A DNA stretch of 64,000 nucleotides from Papaver somniferum (GCF_003573695.1 NC_039361.1:89856149-89920148); one strand, 5' to 3'; positions 1-12,046 are shown, counted from the first letter of the stretch. Program-made: numbers and translations. The notes: generated from the letters alone by a model not told the origin.

Positions 1-1684
1 TTTAATTTTATGAAGAATGTGCAAAAAGATACATACTGGTGAACATCCTGGAGATGTCTTTCGCTTATCATCGCCGGAGATGTGTTTCGATCTTGGTCGA
101 GAAGCGATCATATCAGCAGAAGGAGGCTCTTTCACTAAAGGTTGGCTAACCATTACGAAATCGTATAAACCCTCAATATGCTGATCCCAGAAGTCTATGT
201 AACCTGGAGTTACATATGTAATTCGTTCAGAACCAGGGAACCAGTAAGAACCTCCTTCCACACATGTGCGATCTAAACAAGTTTTAAGCTGTTTTACTGG
301 TGGTTTCTTCCTTCGAAAAGTTGGAACACATTGATCCATGACCATCTGACGAGCCGCTCTATAAATGTTGTATTCTTCTACTGAAAAGTCTCAATATATT
401 GTTGATATCAAGTGACCTGGAGTACAACTCAACATAAAAGATCTCTCTCCATTGTTCAAGTCAACACCGGATTTCAAAGTCGTACTCTCTTCAGTATTGA
501 AAGATTTCAACTAAGAAACATAAGAAGGAATTAGCACCCAGGGGAGGAAATTGAACTCCGATTCATTGTCTAACACATCGATGAGACGTGTCTTGGACTG
601 AGGTTGCTTTGTAGACCAGCGCATAATCCTAGCATTATTCTTCTCATGAAAAATACGACGAGAATCATCAGCATTCAACCCTTGCAAGATATTATGAGGA
701 ATAGGTGCATAGTTCTTGAAGCGCTCTCACATCAGGCCTGGATAAACATCGTATTGGCGTAACATTCAATCTTCATTAAGCCATTCAAAACGCTGGAGTC
801 TATAACCAAGGAGTCCAGGTTAGAGTACAAAGAACCCAAGAATAGACTACATATGGGAAGTTGTTCACCTTGAGCCATATTGATGGAAAAAGGAATTACA
901 AATGGCTTTAACAAAGTTCCGATGTATTCAAACATGTCTCTGGATAGCATAAACACAAGAAAACAGCAATAGATAACATACCGTCAGGTTCGTGAAGTGG
1001 GGTATCTCGTGGACACCAGTGTGTTAACCAGTGGGCATAACAACCTTTGCCAGACACCTTATTAATTCTCTCCATCTCGACTGTAAAGATGTTGGAAACT
1101 GCTATTTCCTCTGCTTAAAGCTCCCCAGAAAAATTACCCGTGATTGAGAGATACAACAAAGCAACTACATCCTCCAAGGTGATGGTAAACTCTCCCCATA
1201 TGCATATGAAGGTATGGGTTGGAATGCACCAACGAGCAAGAAGAGCTACAATACCTCGCGCATCATGGAAGATGAACAAATCTCCAGATGCTTGGATAGC
1301 CCTGGTTACCTATGCTCTATCCAACAAGGCTCTAACACGAGGAAAACCCAGCATATGTCTCGCCCATCCAGAGAATTTTTCTAAAGGTCGTCGAAAAAGC
1401 TTGAATTCTATAATTGACGCAAGAAAAAGTCCTCGTTCAAGACAAAATAGAATAGCTGCTTGAGGGGTCACTAATTTCTTCTGAACAACCTCTCTGGGAT
1501 TTATTAGAAGACGAAATGATGTAGATTGAAGACGTTTTTCAGTACCCTGCTGAACCTCGAAAAATGCATCATCTATATTTGGAACGTTTTTGAGCCCAAG
1601 AGTTTCTTCTTCTTCTTTACCAGCGGAAGTCTCATCCATACATATATCGTCTCTGGAAGCATCATTTTCCTGGGAGCCAGACAT
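1..1684 (-). pseudogene. Plant mobile domain (PMD / aminotransferase-like) protein relic
   Basis: Read on the minus strand from the ATG at 1684. The first 124 codons are open (acidic N-terminus, then residues resembling the start of a PMD), ending at TAG 1310-1312. The same frame continues with the PMD hallmark THTFICIWGEFTITLEDVV and meets a second stop, TAA at 1115-1117. Later segments also fit PMD proteins: FVIPFSINMAQGEQLP then LFLGSLYSNLDSL (732-956), and past a frameshift near 730, ERFKNYAPIPHNILQGLNA. PMD proteins (MAINTENANCE OF MERISTEMS-like) are plant nuclear proteins, and their domain is also found inside transposons. Two in-frame stops plus at least one frameshift argue for a pseudogene; the 3' end may run off the window. 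The family call rests on motif memory, not a search. Confidence 0.72.
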
Positions 1685-2700
1685 CTTTGCAAAGTAGCTG
1701 TAATGTGCGCAAACATTATTTCAGAATATTGTCATACAAGACGCAAACTTCGAAAATATGATGGAGCTACACAATCTGACAACAAAATATTCATGCAGGC
1801 ATCTACAAAAATGGTAATCCTTAACTCTTACCTCTTTACAATTCCACTAGCAGTGATTGTGATATAAGAGTTAACACTCCAAAATTAGTTCGTTCTTTGA
1901 AACCTGCAATAACGAACAAAGCCTTATCATTTGAGAATTGAAACCCGATTTTCATAAAAATCATGAACATAATTTTCATAGTATATGAAACTTACACCGA
2001 GACGATATTTCATAAAAATCATGAACATAATTTTCATAGTATATGAAACTTACACCGAGACGATATTTCATAAATAAATTGTCTAAGTTCAAGGGTTACT
2101 CAAAACCTATGTTTTGATTTTGCGAAACAATGATTAACGTGAATAATTCACGAAAATTTTTCAAAAACTTTTATTTACTCATGTAAATAAATATATGGCA
2201 TTATATATGTCACGGTTTCACATAAAAAAAAATCTCTCTTTTCCTTCGTACGAGCATTTTTCTTTGAAACGAAGGTTTATTTCGGTCTTGTGAAAAGCTC
2301 ACGCCTTCAAGATAAAGTTTTAGTTTTCATGAAATCTCACAAAAAAAAAATTTATCACTGGACACAAGCCTACTTCAAAAGAAAAATCTCTCCCAGGTCA
2401 GGAATTATTACTAGTTTCTTAAACTAACGATCAAACGAACATACGTTTTCTAAAACAAGGGTTTTCAACAAAACTCACACTCATATATACACACGTATAA
2501 AATTTTAACATGATCAAAGCATGAAAAACTCATGAAATCAGCAATAAAAAAAATTACCACATACCTGGTCGGCGCCGGCCGGAAGTTGGCCGGCCGGTGG
2601 CGCTCCAGCCATTCTTCCTTCTCCTGTTGTTGACGTGAAGGAGGTAAGGTGATGAAGGTGGGGGTCGGTTTTTGGTGAAAAAAAAAAGGATTAATCCCTT
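1685..2700. other. AT-rich stretch upstream of the PMD relic, no gene seen
   Basis: Apart from the 58-bp duplication, nothing recognisable. An 85-codon minus-strand ORF ending at 2465 has a GGCCGGC-rich segment (2571-2610) but no family signature. I treat it as chance. Confidence 0.5.
1951..2066. repeat. 58-bp perfect tandem duplication
   Basis: Two adjacent copies (1951-2008, 2009-2066), each starting TTCATAAAAATCATGAACAT, look identical by eye; a truncated third start follows. It lies about 270 bp upstream of the PMD relic's start codon. Likely replication slippage. Confidence 0.9.
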
Positions 2701-3271
2701 TTATACCAAATTTTATTTCCAAAACCTAATTTCACAAGGATTTCCTTATTCGGGACCGACCCGTGAATCCTGAACCAACCAAGGTTCCATCATCAAATCA
2801 GTGGTTCTACACCAATTTATGCTCGTTGGATGACGCTCTATAAGGCCAATGGGGTTTTCATTCAAGCTATGGTTTGCTCATTCAGTCATAAATCCGGTAA
2901 CGTCTTATCCTACGACTAAGTTCAATTACTTGTTTTGTCTGTAACTGGAAAATCACCATTCAGTGCTGACTGAGGAACATGAATGTCCCTCACTAAGCAG
3001 GGGACTTAATGTAGATGGTGGATTTTCGACAAAGGCTAAAATCGTAAAACCATAATTGTAGTACTCCTGATCCAGCAATCAGATGAGTATTGAGACTCAT
3101 GTCTCTCGTCGAAAGAATGAAAGCTCATGCCACAAAATCTCTGATTGATAATGCTGTCTCTCAGATTATATGTAGATGTTTAGTCTCTCAGCTGAGGCAA
3201 CGACACATCTCATAAATACTGAGCAATATCAGTAATTATTTCTATATAGAATCGAAAGATTGGACGACTCA

Positions 3272-3427
3272 TAGACAGCTTGCCTGCTAGTATAGAGCAA
3301 TACCGTCTTCAGGATGCAACAAGGTTTTCCCTGACTATATAAAGGAAATATGACGTTTCAACAAGCTCATACCTCTCAATTCTCAGATAATTAATGCTCC
3401 TAGACAGCATGCCTGCTAGTATAGAGC
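3272..3427. repeat. Dispersed 27-bp motif pair in LTR-like DNA
   Basis: TAGACAGCTTGCCTGCTAGT... at 3272 recurs as TAGACAGCATGCCTGCTAGT... at 3401, 129 bp apart. Between them (about 3338) is CTATATAAAGGA, a plausible plus-strand TATA box. Together with the downstream array this suggests LTR or promoter sequence of an unidentified retroelement. No termini, PBS or target duplication were found. Confidence 0.5.
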
Positions 3428-3689
3428 CGTCAATTAATTATCTCTAATCGTTAACTAAATATTCAACAATATTATACGATCCTTCATAATATTTCGTCAC
3501 TTTAATTTGTGGTTCTTCCCAGCAGAATTCCATGAGTTAGTGATAAATATTTGACGTACGGGGATCTGAGCAGCTCTCGAGTAAGCCCCGACCAAAATGG
3601 TGCAAGTGTACTCGGCAATAATGCACAAACGAGCACCTGAATGCACAAATAAGCATTCCAAAACACGAAGGAACGATGAACCTATGCAA

Positions 3690-4430
3690 AATAGGAAGAA
3701 AATAATAAATAATAAAATATTACTCGAGGCGCTAGGAGAATGGGCCCACCGACCGGATGGTCGTTCCGTGGCCAGTCCCACGCCCAATTTTATATTTTAT
3801 CATATTTTTATTATGTTCCCCGATCTCATGAAAATTAGGGAAACTCGTGGGACCGGGCCCTAGCCGGCCGGTCATGCCCTAGCCGGTCCCGCATGCCCCT
3901 TATTTTATTATTATTATTTTTTTATGTTTTCCTCATCTCATGGAAACTCCCTGATTTCAACAAATTCCTTGGTTTCAACAAACCTCTTGATTTTATGATA
4001 TTTCCCTAAAATCATGAAAAATATAATAAAATTGGGAAAAGTGCCTTGGGACGGGCTCTTTGGCCGGCCGGCCATGCCTTGGCCATAGACGGTCCCACAC
4101 TTCATGACTCCCTATTTTATTATTATTATTTCCATAATCTCATGGAAATTCCTTAACTTCATGAAATTCCTCAGTTTCATGATATTTCCCTCACATCAGG
4201 AAAAATACATAAAATTGGGAAAGGTGCTGCGGGACCGAGCTTGCTAGCTGGTCGTCATGCCCTAGCCGTGGCCGGTCCCACACCTTGCAAATCCCCTATT
4301 TTATTAATTATTTTTCATCATCTCATGAAAATTCCCCAGTTTCAGCAAAACCCTGAATCCTTCATATTTTCTCAAAATGTTGGTCAAACGCGCATCCGAA
4401 AATATCGAATTTCTCAGGACTGAGACACGG
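3690..4430. repeat. Degenerate tandem array with GGCCGG-rich cores
   Basis: At least three to four units share this order: a GC-rich block (GGGACCGG..., GCCGGCCGG, CATGCC, CGGTCCCAC), then CCCTATTTTATTATTATT, then CATCTCATGGAAATTCC, then further TTTCAT-type motifs. The ATTTTATTA anchors lie at about 3902, 4114 and 4298 (spacing 212 and 184 bp). A shorter unit starts near 3740. The strong AT/GC alternation and decay suggest an old LTR-internal array. Confidence 0.7.
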
Positions 4431-4439
4431 ACATTAAAG

Positions 4440-5890
4440 TGTAGGTTTTGCAGTTATCGACATCATGTGATAATGACATTATTCTAATTGATCGGCTATC
4501 GCCACAGTAATGTCAAATCACTTTTGGTCATGATCACAATTTTGTCAAATGCTTGTTTTTCTTAAAAATATTAGAACTAAATTTACCCATAGGAAATTGG
4601 AGTTCACATATTTAAGAAAACACTGACTGATATGATTGTTGATCATACATTATGGATCTGAATCTTTTAAATCTTAATGAGTGTCTAGTATCAAGTTCTT
4701 CATTTTCGGGGTACCACTTTTACCTCATTTACTAGACATAAAAAATAATGACCATGATGTAAATTAATGCCGCATAATATATCATTATTTCTTATTTCTT
4801 ATAAAATACATAAAAGAAAATCTTCTTAAATTAAATCATTATCGAGTTCAGTAACCCATTATAGAATTTTAAGACTTTCATGAAAATTGTTATTATGTTG
4901 TTTTATATCCAAAATTTATTGCACCCTCTAAAGAAATTTAGGTTTTGTTTTTGGATACATTCTCAAATATTTGTGAAACTGACATTCATTGCTTATTTTA
5001 AACATACTTCAGTTTTATCCATAATATAACCCTAGTTTAACATGATCATTAAGCTTGTATCAGGTTTAAATCAGCAGTGCATCAAAGAATTTTCTTTAAC
5101 GAAATTTTATTATTGAATTATACTTATAGACTTGCTTAATGCTCGATTTTGTTTTACGAAATGTTCATTATGTTTAGATATTTTTAAATTAAAGGTTATT
5201 GTCATTTTTACAGTTTATATATGATGACATACCGTTGAGTAAATGTTTTAAGGTTTCTCATAATTGTTCATAATCGACTAAATTTATGATCAGATCAAGT
5301 ATGTCCATATCATTGAGTGGGCTGTGCAATATCACAAGCAAAGTTAGTGTGATATTTTCATTTGTACATGTTAATTGTTGAATTTTTAGTTATCACCAAA
5401 ATGATACTAAACTCTATTATCTTTTAAGTATTGTATATTTTGAGTCCTCTTAATTAGTTTGTTTAACGATTAGAACAACGCTTCTCACAAGTAGTTTTGA
5501 TTCACACGTTGAAACAAGCATTAAGGTTATCTGAATGTTTCATATAATGTGAATACAATTCACATTTTATTAGGTTGAACATATTTATAATTATTTGATT
5601 TTGTTAACTAATACATTTTAGGACGTGATTCTCCCACAGGTGACTCTAGTTGTGGTATTAAATAAACATAATGTTGTGTGTATGAGAAGCTAAAATATCT
5701 ATAGATGTTTTTCATGTCTCACATTGTTCCTTGATAAGGTTTTACCCACAGGAGAATCTTATTGAAGGTATGAAACTATTGTAAGCTTAACTGTCATTTA
5801 TCTCTATTATTAATTTCAACTTTTGTTCTTATTAATTGTTGATTATGATTATTTTGTAGACTTTTAATGGTCCAATTTTTGGAAGATAAA
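4440..5890. other. AT-rich sequence, no gene seen
   Basis: No ORF, repeat or RNA gene recognised. It may hold the unrecognisable 5' part (gag, protease) and lost 5' LTR of the copia relic that becomes readable near 5.9 kb. I found no copy of the 8536 LTR here. Confidence 0.5.
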
Positions 5891-5939
5891 ATTGTTTATC
5901 ACCTGATGATTTTTCGCGTTACTGTGTACATCTATCAAT

Positions 5940-8535
5940 TTTATTATGAATCTTAATTCGTGGATGTTTTCTCGAACATTCATTATTGAAATTGAGAGGC
6001 AATTATAGAGAAGTGAAAATCATAAAGTCTGATAAAGATGGTGAATATTGTGAAAGGTATGACAAAACAGGATAATATCCTAAATCTTTTACGTAGTATC
6101 TCCAAAAGTTTGGATTTGTTGCTAAATACACAAGGCTAACTTACCCTTGGCATAATGATGTATAACAAAAGGCAAAATCATACTTTTATGAAAATGGTTA
6201 GAAGCATGATGAGTTATGCATAATGACCACATATCAGTGAATGTATGTTCTTTCAACAACTGTGTAATTTAAATAGATTTCTGAGTAAAGCAGTTTCAAA
6301 GACACACTTTGGACTAGAATGGCTGGAAACCTAGTTTAGATTACCCTTTAAGTTATGGTTGTTCAGTTCGAGGTGGGGGCTTACATTCCAAAGAATGAAA
6401 GTTGGATTTGGAAACTATTATTGGTTCATTGGTTTTCCTAAATAATCCAAATGGTATTCTTTAACGTTCTAACCGTAGTATGAGACTTATTGAAACTGAA
6501 AATATAAATTCGTTAATGATGGCGTAATCAGTGGGAGTACGTGGATATATCTGTTCAAGAAATCATGATAATGATACCTTTATTTAATATTTCTACATAT
6601 ATTGTGAACCTTCTCATGAACGGAATGTTAGATAATGAAAGACCACAAATTACTGGTCCAATACTCCATAATAAAACTATTTCTAATAAAGAGAATTTTA
6701 ATAACAACACGATCCAACATTAAGAAGGTCTCAAAAGAGATTGAAAGAAAGTTATTCATGTTACTTCAGTGATTTGTTCACAAGGATTTATTTGATTTGG
6801 ATATGGGATGGTAAAGTCGGTTTCCAGTTCAAAAATATTATGAGTAATAATTTTGATTAATGGATTGATGCTATGTGAGCGAAAATCAATGGTTAAAAGT
6901 CAAGTATCGGATATTGTTTAATTGCTCGAAGGACAAATCAGTTGTATGAAAGTGGGTATTTCTGACCTAACACGACTGTAATAGCAATATTAAACGGTAT
7001 AAAGCAAGACTTGTATCCAAGTATTTTACTCTGAAATGATGCATTGATTATATAATAAGTTTTTCTCTCATGTCAAAGAAAAAATTATTCAGAATTATCA
7101 TAATACTATTAGTAGCTCAGTATGACCTAAGAGTTGCATTAACTAAATGTGAAAATAACCTTTATTAATGATAAATTATAAAGAAAATTTACCCATGTTA
7201 ATATGAAGGCATTGCCTTATAAATACGACAACACGCAGTCTGCAAACTTAATAAATCAAAGTATGGAATTAAGAAAACTTCCTGAATATTGCATATCTAA
7301 AATTCAATAAGACCATTAATGTTATTTGGTTTTAGATGAAAGTATTATAAATCCATGCATATACCTCAAGATCAGTGGGAGAAGTTCATACTCTTGGTAT
7401 TTTATGTTAAGACTTACTACCTACGAGTAGTGATCTTGACTTTATGCATATCTCTATATTTTTCGAAATAAAATATATCAATGAAGCTTACCATGTAATA
7501 GTCACATATCATGCGGATTACTAAAGCTCTCATGTAAAGCGTATATCGAATATTCGTAGAATTTTGAGATAATAACACATTTAGCAAATTTTGTTTCATA
7601 TTGAACAGAAGATATAAATTTAATTTTCGTTACGTCTTAATTCTGCTATGGAACATACAACAAGTTGTTGGTGTGTTAGCTAAATTCCTAATGAATCGAA
7701 AGAACAAATTACAGGAAAGATATCAAGAATCTTGAGATACTAATCTTGAATTATGTCTTATAATTAGTTAGCCAACCCAATTAGAGTTGATTGGGTTTTC
7801 AGTCTTCAATTTTGGTGGATGTTCGGATTCTATAAAGGAAGAATCCATTAATACTAGTCCCACAATTGATGAGTTTGAATATTTATGTTTGCGAACTTAG
7901 AGACTTAAGGTTTGTCTCTACATTGCTGAAATTTATCGTCTTAGCTTCGCAGCATTAAAGCACGATATGATACAAAAGGAACAAAACACATGAACCTTAA
8001 GTATATATGCGTGAATCAAGTAATTCATAAACAATAGTTGTTCAATTATCTCTTAAGCACAATTGCATCCACCAGATGCACTTAATGAACAATTACCTTT
8101 TAAGACCACTTAAGAAAGGATTAAAATATTAGGTCTGTAGGAGTAATTGATTATTGATTTTCAGCTAATTTATGTGCTTATTTTTGAACACTTATTGAGC
8201 TCTTACTAATTTCATTCTGAATTATTTATGTATCCATGTTTAGTATACACTTATGCGAATGAATGAATGTTAACAGAAATTGTCTTTCGTTATAGACATC
8301 ACTAGACCATTATGATACTCCTCTTAAAGGCCTAGTTGAGTAAGTTGTTTATGTTGTGGTACATGGAAGGGAACATGTTGATAATAAGACAATATGCAAC
8401 CGCTATGACTCGCATGAATAGCTTAATTGATCAAGGTATTATGATAACCACTAAAGGTATTATTTAGCATTTAAGCGCGCCATATGTTTCCTGCAATTAA
8501 CAATTAATAGATTATCACATGGACCAGTGGGAGAA
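5940..8535 (+). pseudogene. Ty1/copia polyprotein relic (integrase, RT, RNase H), heavily decayed
   Basis: No long ORF survives, but translating across stops shows copia pol order. Integrase core: SDKDGEYCERYDKTG near 6030, corresponding to the usual SDRGGEY. RT: NIKRYKARLVSKYFT near 6985-7040, matching the conserved YKARLVAKGF region. An RNase H-like stretch ending in TIDEFEYL (near 7880) corresponds to the usual STxEAEY. Order and strand agree, and the region ends in a polypurine tract (ACCAGTGGGAGAA) directly before an LTR. Dozens of stops and indels mark an ancient insertion. Confidence 0.7.
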
Positions 8536-8990
8536 TGTAAGATAATTTCTTATATGATAATTATCTTTAATGGGCCCATGTGAGAATCTGGTTATATTTA
8601 AGATATTACTAAATATCTAATCCATGGTTATATAAGGAGTTAGTATCGTATTTATGCTCTTTCTTGATGGACGGTCGAGATCTAAAGACTACTACTAAAA
8701 TCCTAGGAACTTTGTCCTCTCTCTGCCTATAAAAAGGAAACAGTATTTATCACTATTGTGTCCAAGGAATTGATACTCCAAGGAATTGATACTCATTACA
8801 GCTAAGATCAAGAGAGAGAAATCATGACCTCCATAAGGTATTATCACTACTCCAAAGATGATCGATGTACGATGGATTAGCGCTACCAGGTATTCCGTAT
8901 AAACTATTCTAATTGTATATTATTGTGTGATAATCATGAAGTTCACGATCCTATGATTAATGATCTATAAAATTAATTCTTATATATACA
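8536..8990 (+). repeat. 3' LTR of the decayed copia element
   Basis: Begins TGTAAGATAATT right after the polypurine tract CAGTGGGAGAA and is taken to end at TATATATACA, giving TGTA...TACA ends. It contains a TATA box (TATAAAAA, 8728-8735) and a 16-bp tandem duplication CAAGGAATTGATACTC near 8762. The right border is inferred from the terminal CA and from coding-like host sequence starting at once. No 5' LTR copy was found. Confidence 0.6.
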
Positions 8991-8991
8991 A

Positions 8992-9393
8992 CTGCCAAGA
9001 CCATCACCAGCTCCTTGTCTCGCTGCGATGGCAGCAACAATAGCTCTTTCTTCGACTGCAACTGCTCCTCCAGCGTCTACAGTTCTAATTCCTGTATCAA
9101 AACCCACACATCCAATCTCGGTCATAGCTTTTGCTGCAAAATATTAGCAATTTGAATCTGCAATGATGTATCACTGCTCGGAACAATCTCCTTCCTCCAT
9201 TTGCATTAACTGTTCACAACCTCATACAAGACCCATCTCAACGGATGCATTTTTACTTCTCTGTAGCTGATCGAGAGAACGAAAACCTCTGACTGCCTCT
9301 GTATGTGTCTCTTCATCCTCAACATTTATGCTACCAAAATCATCTTCCGTGGATAAGAATACCACCTGCTGCTCAACATGGATGATGAATGAG
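8992..9393 (-). pseudogene. Coding-like gene fragment of unknown family
   Basis: One minus-strand frame reads through about 134 codons from 9393 to 8992 with protein-like content, interrupted by only three stops (TGA, TGA, TAA). Segments include EDEETHTEAVRGFRSLDQLQ, GCEQLMQMEEGDCSEQ and AVAVEERAIVAAIAARQGAG. It ends where the copia LTR begins, so the rest may have been displaced by that insertion. Alternatively a 39-codon plus-strand ORF (9028-9147, MAATIALSST...) could be a plastid-transit-like N-terminus. I prefer the minus frame for its length and composition. I do not recognise the protein. Confidence 0.45.
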
Positions 9394-9404
9394 TATTTCT
9401 TTCG

Positions 9405-9700
9405 GAAAATGGGTCATTTGTCCAAATATTTTTAAATCACGGTTCAAATGGACGAGTAAAAAATAGTTTGGGTGAAATGGCCAAAAAAAAAATAGTAAGG
9501 ATGAAACTGGTTTCAACCTAGCTTAAATTTAAAAAATAGCAAAGATGAAACTGGATACATCCTGTGTAAATTAAAAATAAGAAAAATATTTGAAAATGGG
9601 CACGATGAAACTGGTGACATCCTGCCTATTTTTACATTTTTGTCCATTTAAACAGTATCAAAATCTAACTGTCCATTTCACCCATAAATTGTTGATTTTG
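9405..9700. repeat. Short repeat cluster with GATGAAACTGG motif
   Basis: GATGAAACTGG recurs at 9500, 9544 and 9604, each followed by a variant of TTACATCCTG and an A/T-rich spacer. The flanks carry related GGGTCATTTGTCC and GGGTGAAATGG / CCATTTCACCC words in opposite orientation, which suggests a small non-autonomous element. No target duplication was resolved. Confidence 0.45.
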
Positions 9701-9859
9701 ATCTTTTTAACTAATTTTGTGTATTTCTTTATCCTTCACAAAGAACGGAAATGTGTAGAGAGAACAAAATGTTATGAACATTTCACTAACGAGATGTGGA
9801 GAAAGAAGCCACGTCCTACTATTCGCTTAACCCCACTAGTGCAGCTCACGTGATTGAGT

Positions 9860-10790
9860 TAAACAAAGGAACTTTCGTTTCCTTGTAAACTTCTTTAGCA
9901 AATACCAAGCATAACTTTGATCACTAAGGTCCACTTCTCTCTTTGCTGTTAGTGGAATTGACAAGCATGGAAAAATATATTTGTAATGTATCCATTCTGT
10001 GGTATCCCCTGGCCGTGAAATGAATTAGTAATGCGGCTGTCGACTTGGCAGGCCACGAGCCAGTGTTGTCAAGTTAGGTGCAGTGAGTGGCAAACGCCAT
10101 TATAACTCCATATAGCCATTATTTTTCGATAATCGAATTCTTTTGTATTTCCTGTAAATTATCTAAAACAATATTATTAGTTCGATAACAAGAACTAGCT
10201 AGTATAGATGTGGGTATAAAATGCAGCATTTACGTGTTTATCAACTACCAATATAAGTGAATCTTTCGTAGTGACGGCTGACGATCGTATATTTGTTCCA
10301 CCAAAACACATGTGCGGCGGGGGTCGACCGGAAAGCATGAGCCAACAGATATTCCCGTTCCTAAATGTTTAACTGACGATTAATCCCCATCTAATTTGGA
10401 ACGCTGATATTTGTTCCAGATACACTTTTCTTTTGCGCTCGCGTTTTCCCCATTTTTGACCCGTTTTTCTGGATAAAATTTCATTTTCATTATGAAACCA
10501 ATTTCTTAAAAAAGAATTCCATCCATGTAAACAATAATGATCATTAAACTCGAAATTATTCGATCATGGATGAAATTCTCTTCGAAGTTTCTTTCAATTT
10601 ATGGAAGATACAGTAATGATTAAGGTCTCTCCACCGCCAAATTTAGAGATTTTTTTTTGTGGGAAAAGTTCCATATCGAGATCATAAAAGTGTGATAGAC
10701 AAATACTAACCATATAGAAAGCTTCAATAAACAATCGTCAATTAACTGAGTGAACATTTGATATCCAAAGCTTATGTCAATGCAAAATAG
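9860..10790. other. No gene seen; probably Helitron interior
   Basis: Mixed-composition sequence lacking ORFs of note. Its right edge is a Helitron 3' terminus, so at least the right part probably belongs to a non-autonomous Helitron. I could not identify the 5' TC end. Confidence 0.4.
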
Positions 10791-10822
10791 CCCGTGCCGT
10801 TATGACACGGGTCATTCCCTAG
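10791..10822 (+). mobile_element. Helitron 3' terminus
   Basis: A stem-loop (CCCGTG, loop CCGTTATGA, CACGGG) is followed 7 bases later by the terminal CTAG and then a T, the expected Helitron layout (short GC hairpin near the end, CTRR, insertion next to T). A near-identical end occurs at 62,971-62,998. No Rep/helicase coding is seen, so it is non-autonomous. Confidence 0.65.
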
Positions 10823-11011
10823 TACATGATACGCTATCTTCTTACTGAGTGTTTTCTAAGAAAAAAAAGTATATGATGCATGTGATTTACACTTTAATTT
10901 TTCAAAAACATAACGGGTTCTAAATAATTCCATAAAAAATATGACCATTAATAGTTGTATGAGATGTACGAAGAATGACGTCAATATTCTCTATGACACA
11001 AGCTCTAACCT

Positions 11012-11016
11012 AACAT
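11012..11016. repeat. Target-site duplication AACAT, left copy
   Basis: AACAT lies directly before the 5' LTR and again directly after the 3' LTR (24,772-24,776). A 5-bp duplication is normal for Ty3/gypsy and shows the two LTRs belong to one insertion. Confidence 0.95.
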
Positions 11017-11507
11017 TGTGTGTACATATTTCATCATCAAACACGTGTATGTAGGAAGACACGTGGAGAGCATGCAGACCAAGTCATCAAAACATGATGA
11101 CACACGCCCACAACCAAGAAGCCCATCCCGTCGACGTCGGATCTTTGCCCGAACAAATCCAAGGGCAGAAGTTAAAAGATGTACCAAAAACACGATGTAC
11201 TGCGGAGCACCAAATAACTCCCGAAGAGTTACTTTATCTCATCCCCAAAAGAAGCCAAGATCAACGGTGAAGAGAAGGTTGACTGACATGGACGTGACAG
11301 GGGCAGAAGACACTTGTCTGACATGAGCATGCGTCTCAACTACCCGCATTAAACACTCTGAGCAGTGTACGTGTCGATCAACCCGTGGAACGAACGAGGA
11401 TGACTCTGCGTGATCAAGCAATGAACGAAGACCTCCGCGTGATGGACACAAAGCACAAGAAGATAAGGTTCCAACGTCCCTCAGAAACGGGTCCCACACT
11501 CTAACCC

Positions 11508-11515
11508 TATAAATA
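11508..11515 (+). promoter_or_regulatory. LTR TATA box
   Basis: TATAAATA in a C-rich context, about 490 bp into the LTR, conserved in the 3' LTR at 24,333-24,340. Likely core promoter of the element's genomic transcript. Confidence 0.7.
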
Positions 11516-11637
11516 CCCCCCTCCACCAAGAGAGAGGGGATCGGAAAAAGAGAGAGAGAAGGATTGTGAGTGTAAGTTTACCTTTTACAATTCACAGACC
11601 TATGTAAACTCCAAAGTCATTCGACTACCTCTGTAAT

Positions 11638-11791
11638 CATCAAATGCATAGTGAAACGACAACCCCGTGGATGTAGGCCTTAGTGCTGAACCACGTAAAT
11701 CCCAGTCTTATTTACATCAAATGCATAGTGAAACGACAACCCCGTGGATGTAGGCCTTAGTGCTGAACCACGTAAATCCCAGTCTTATTTA
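11638..11791 (+). repeat. 77-bp tandem duplication unique to the 5' LTR
   Basis: Two copies (11,638-11,714 and 11,715-11,791) starting CATCAAATGCATAGTG. The 3' LTR has one copy. It sits downstream of the TATA box in the probable R/U5 zone. Confidence 0.92.
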
Positions 11792-12023
11792 CATTTCAGC
11801 ACTTTACATTCATTTGATACTCCACGAGTTTTATTTTTATACTTCGTTTTCTTTATCTTCCTCTATGTGAACGCCTCTAGTGATGATATTAGATGAGGAT
11901 ATGATAAACCCGAAGGTTTTGAGCCAAGAAATCAATGCAATTGTCTCATCAGTGCGAGTATGTATATAGAGTGCGGACATTATTTGTGAACATATAGATG
12001 CCTTCGTGATTTACGTGTTCACA

Positions 12024-12046
12024 ATTTGGCGCTAGAAACAGGGACT
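12024..12046 (+). other. Primer binding site of the Tat-like element
   Basis: Directly after the LTR: ATTTGGCGCTAGAAACAGGG. TTTGGCGC-type sites are common in plant Tat/Athila elements. The tRNA was not assigned. A leader of about 530 bp follows before the gag ATG. Confidence 0.7.

Larger units (their letters stand above)
11017..12023 (+). repeat. 5' LTR of the Tat-like element (1,007 bp)
   Basis: Starts TGTGTGTACATA and ends GTGTTCACA. It is 78 bp longer than the 3' LTR because it carries a 77-bp tandem duplication. Confidence 0.93.

Noticed and set aside
1140..1463. 107-codon plus-strand ORF
   Set aside because: Lies antisense to the PMD relic, whose reading frame explains the sequence better.
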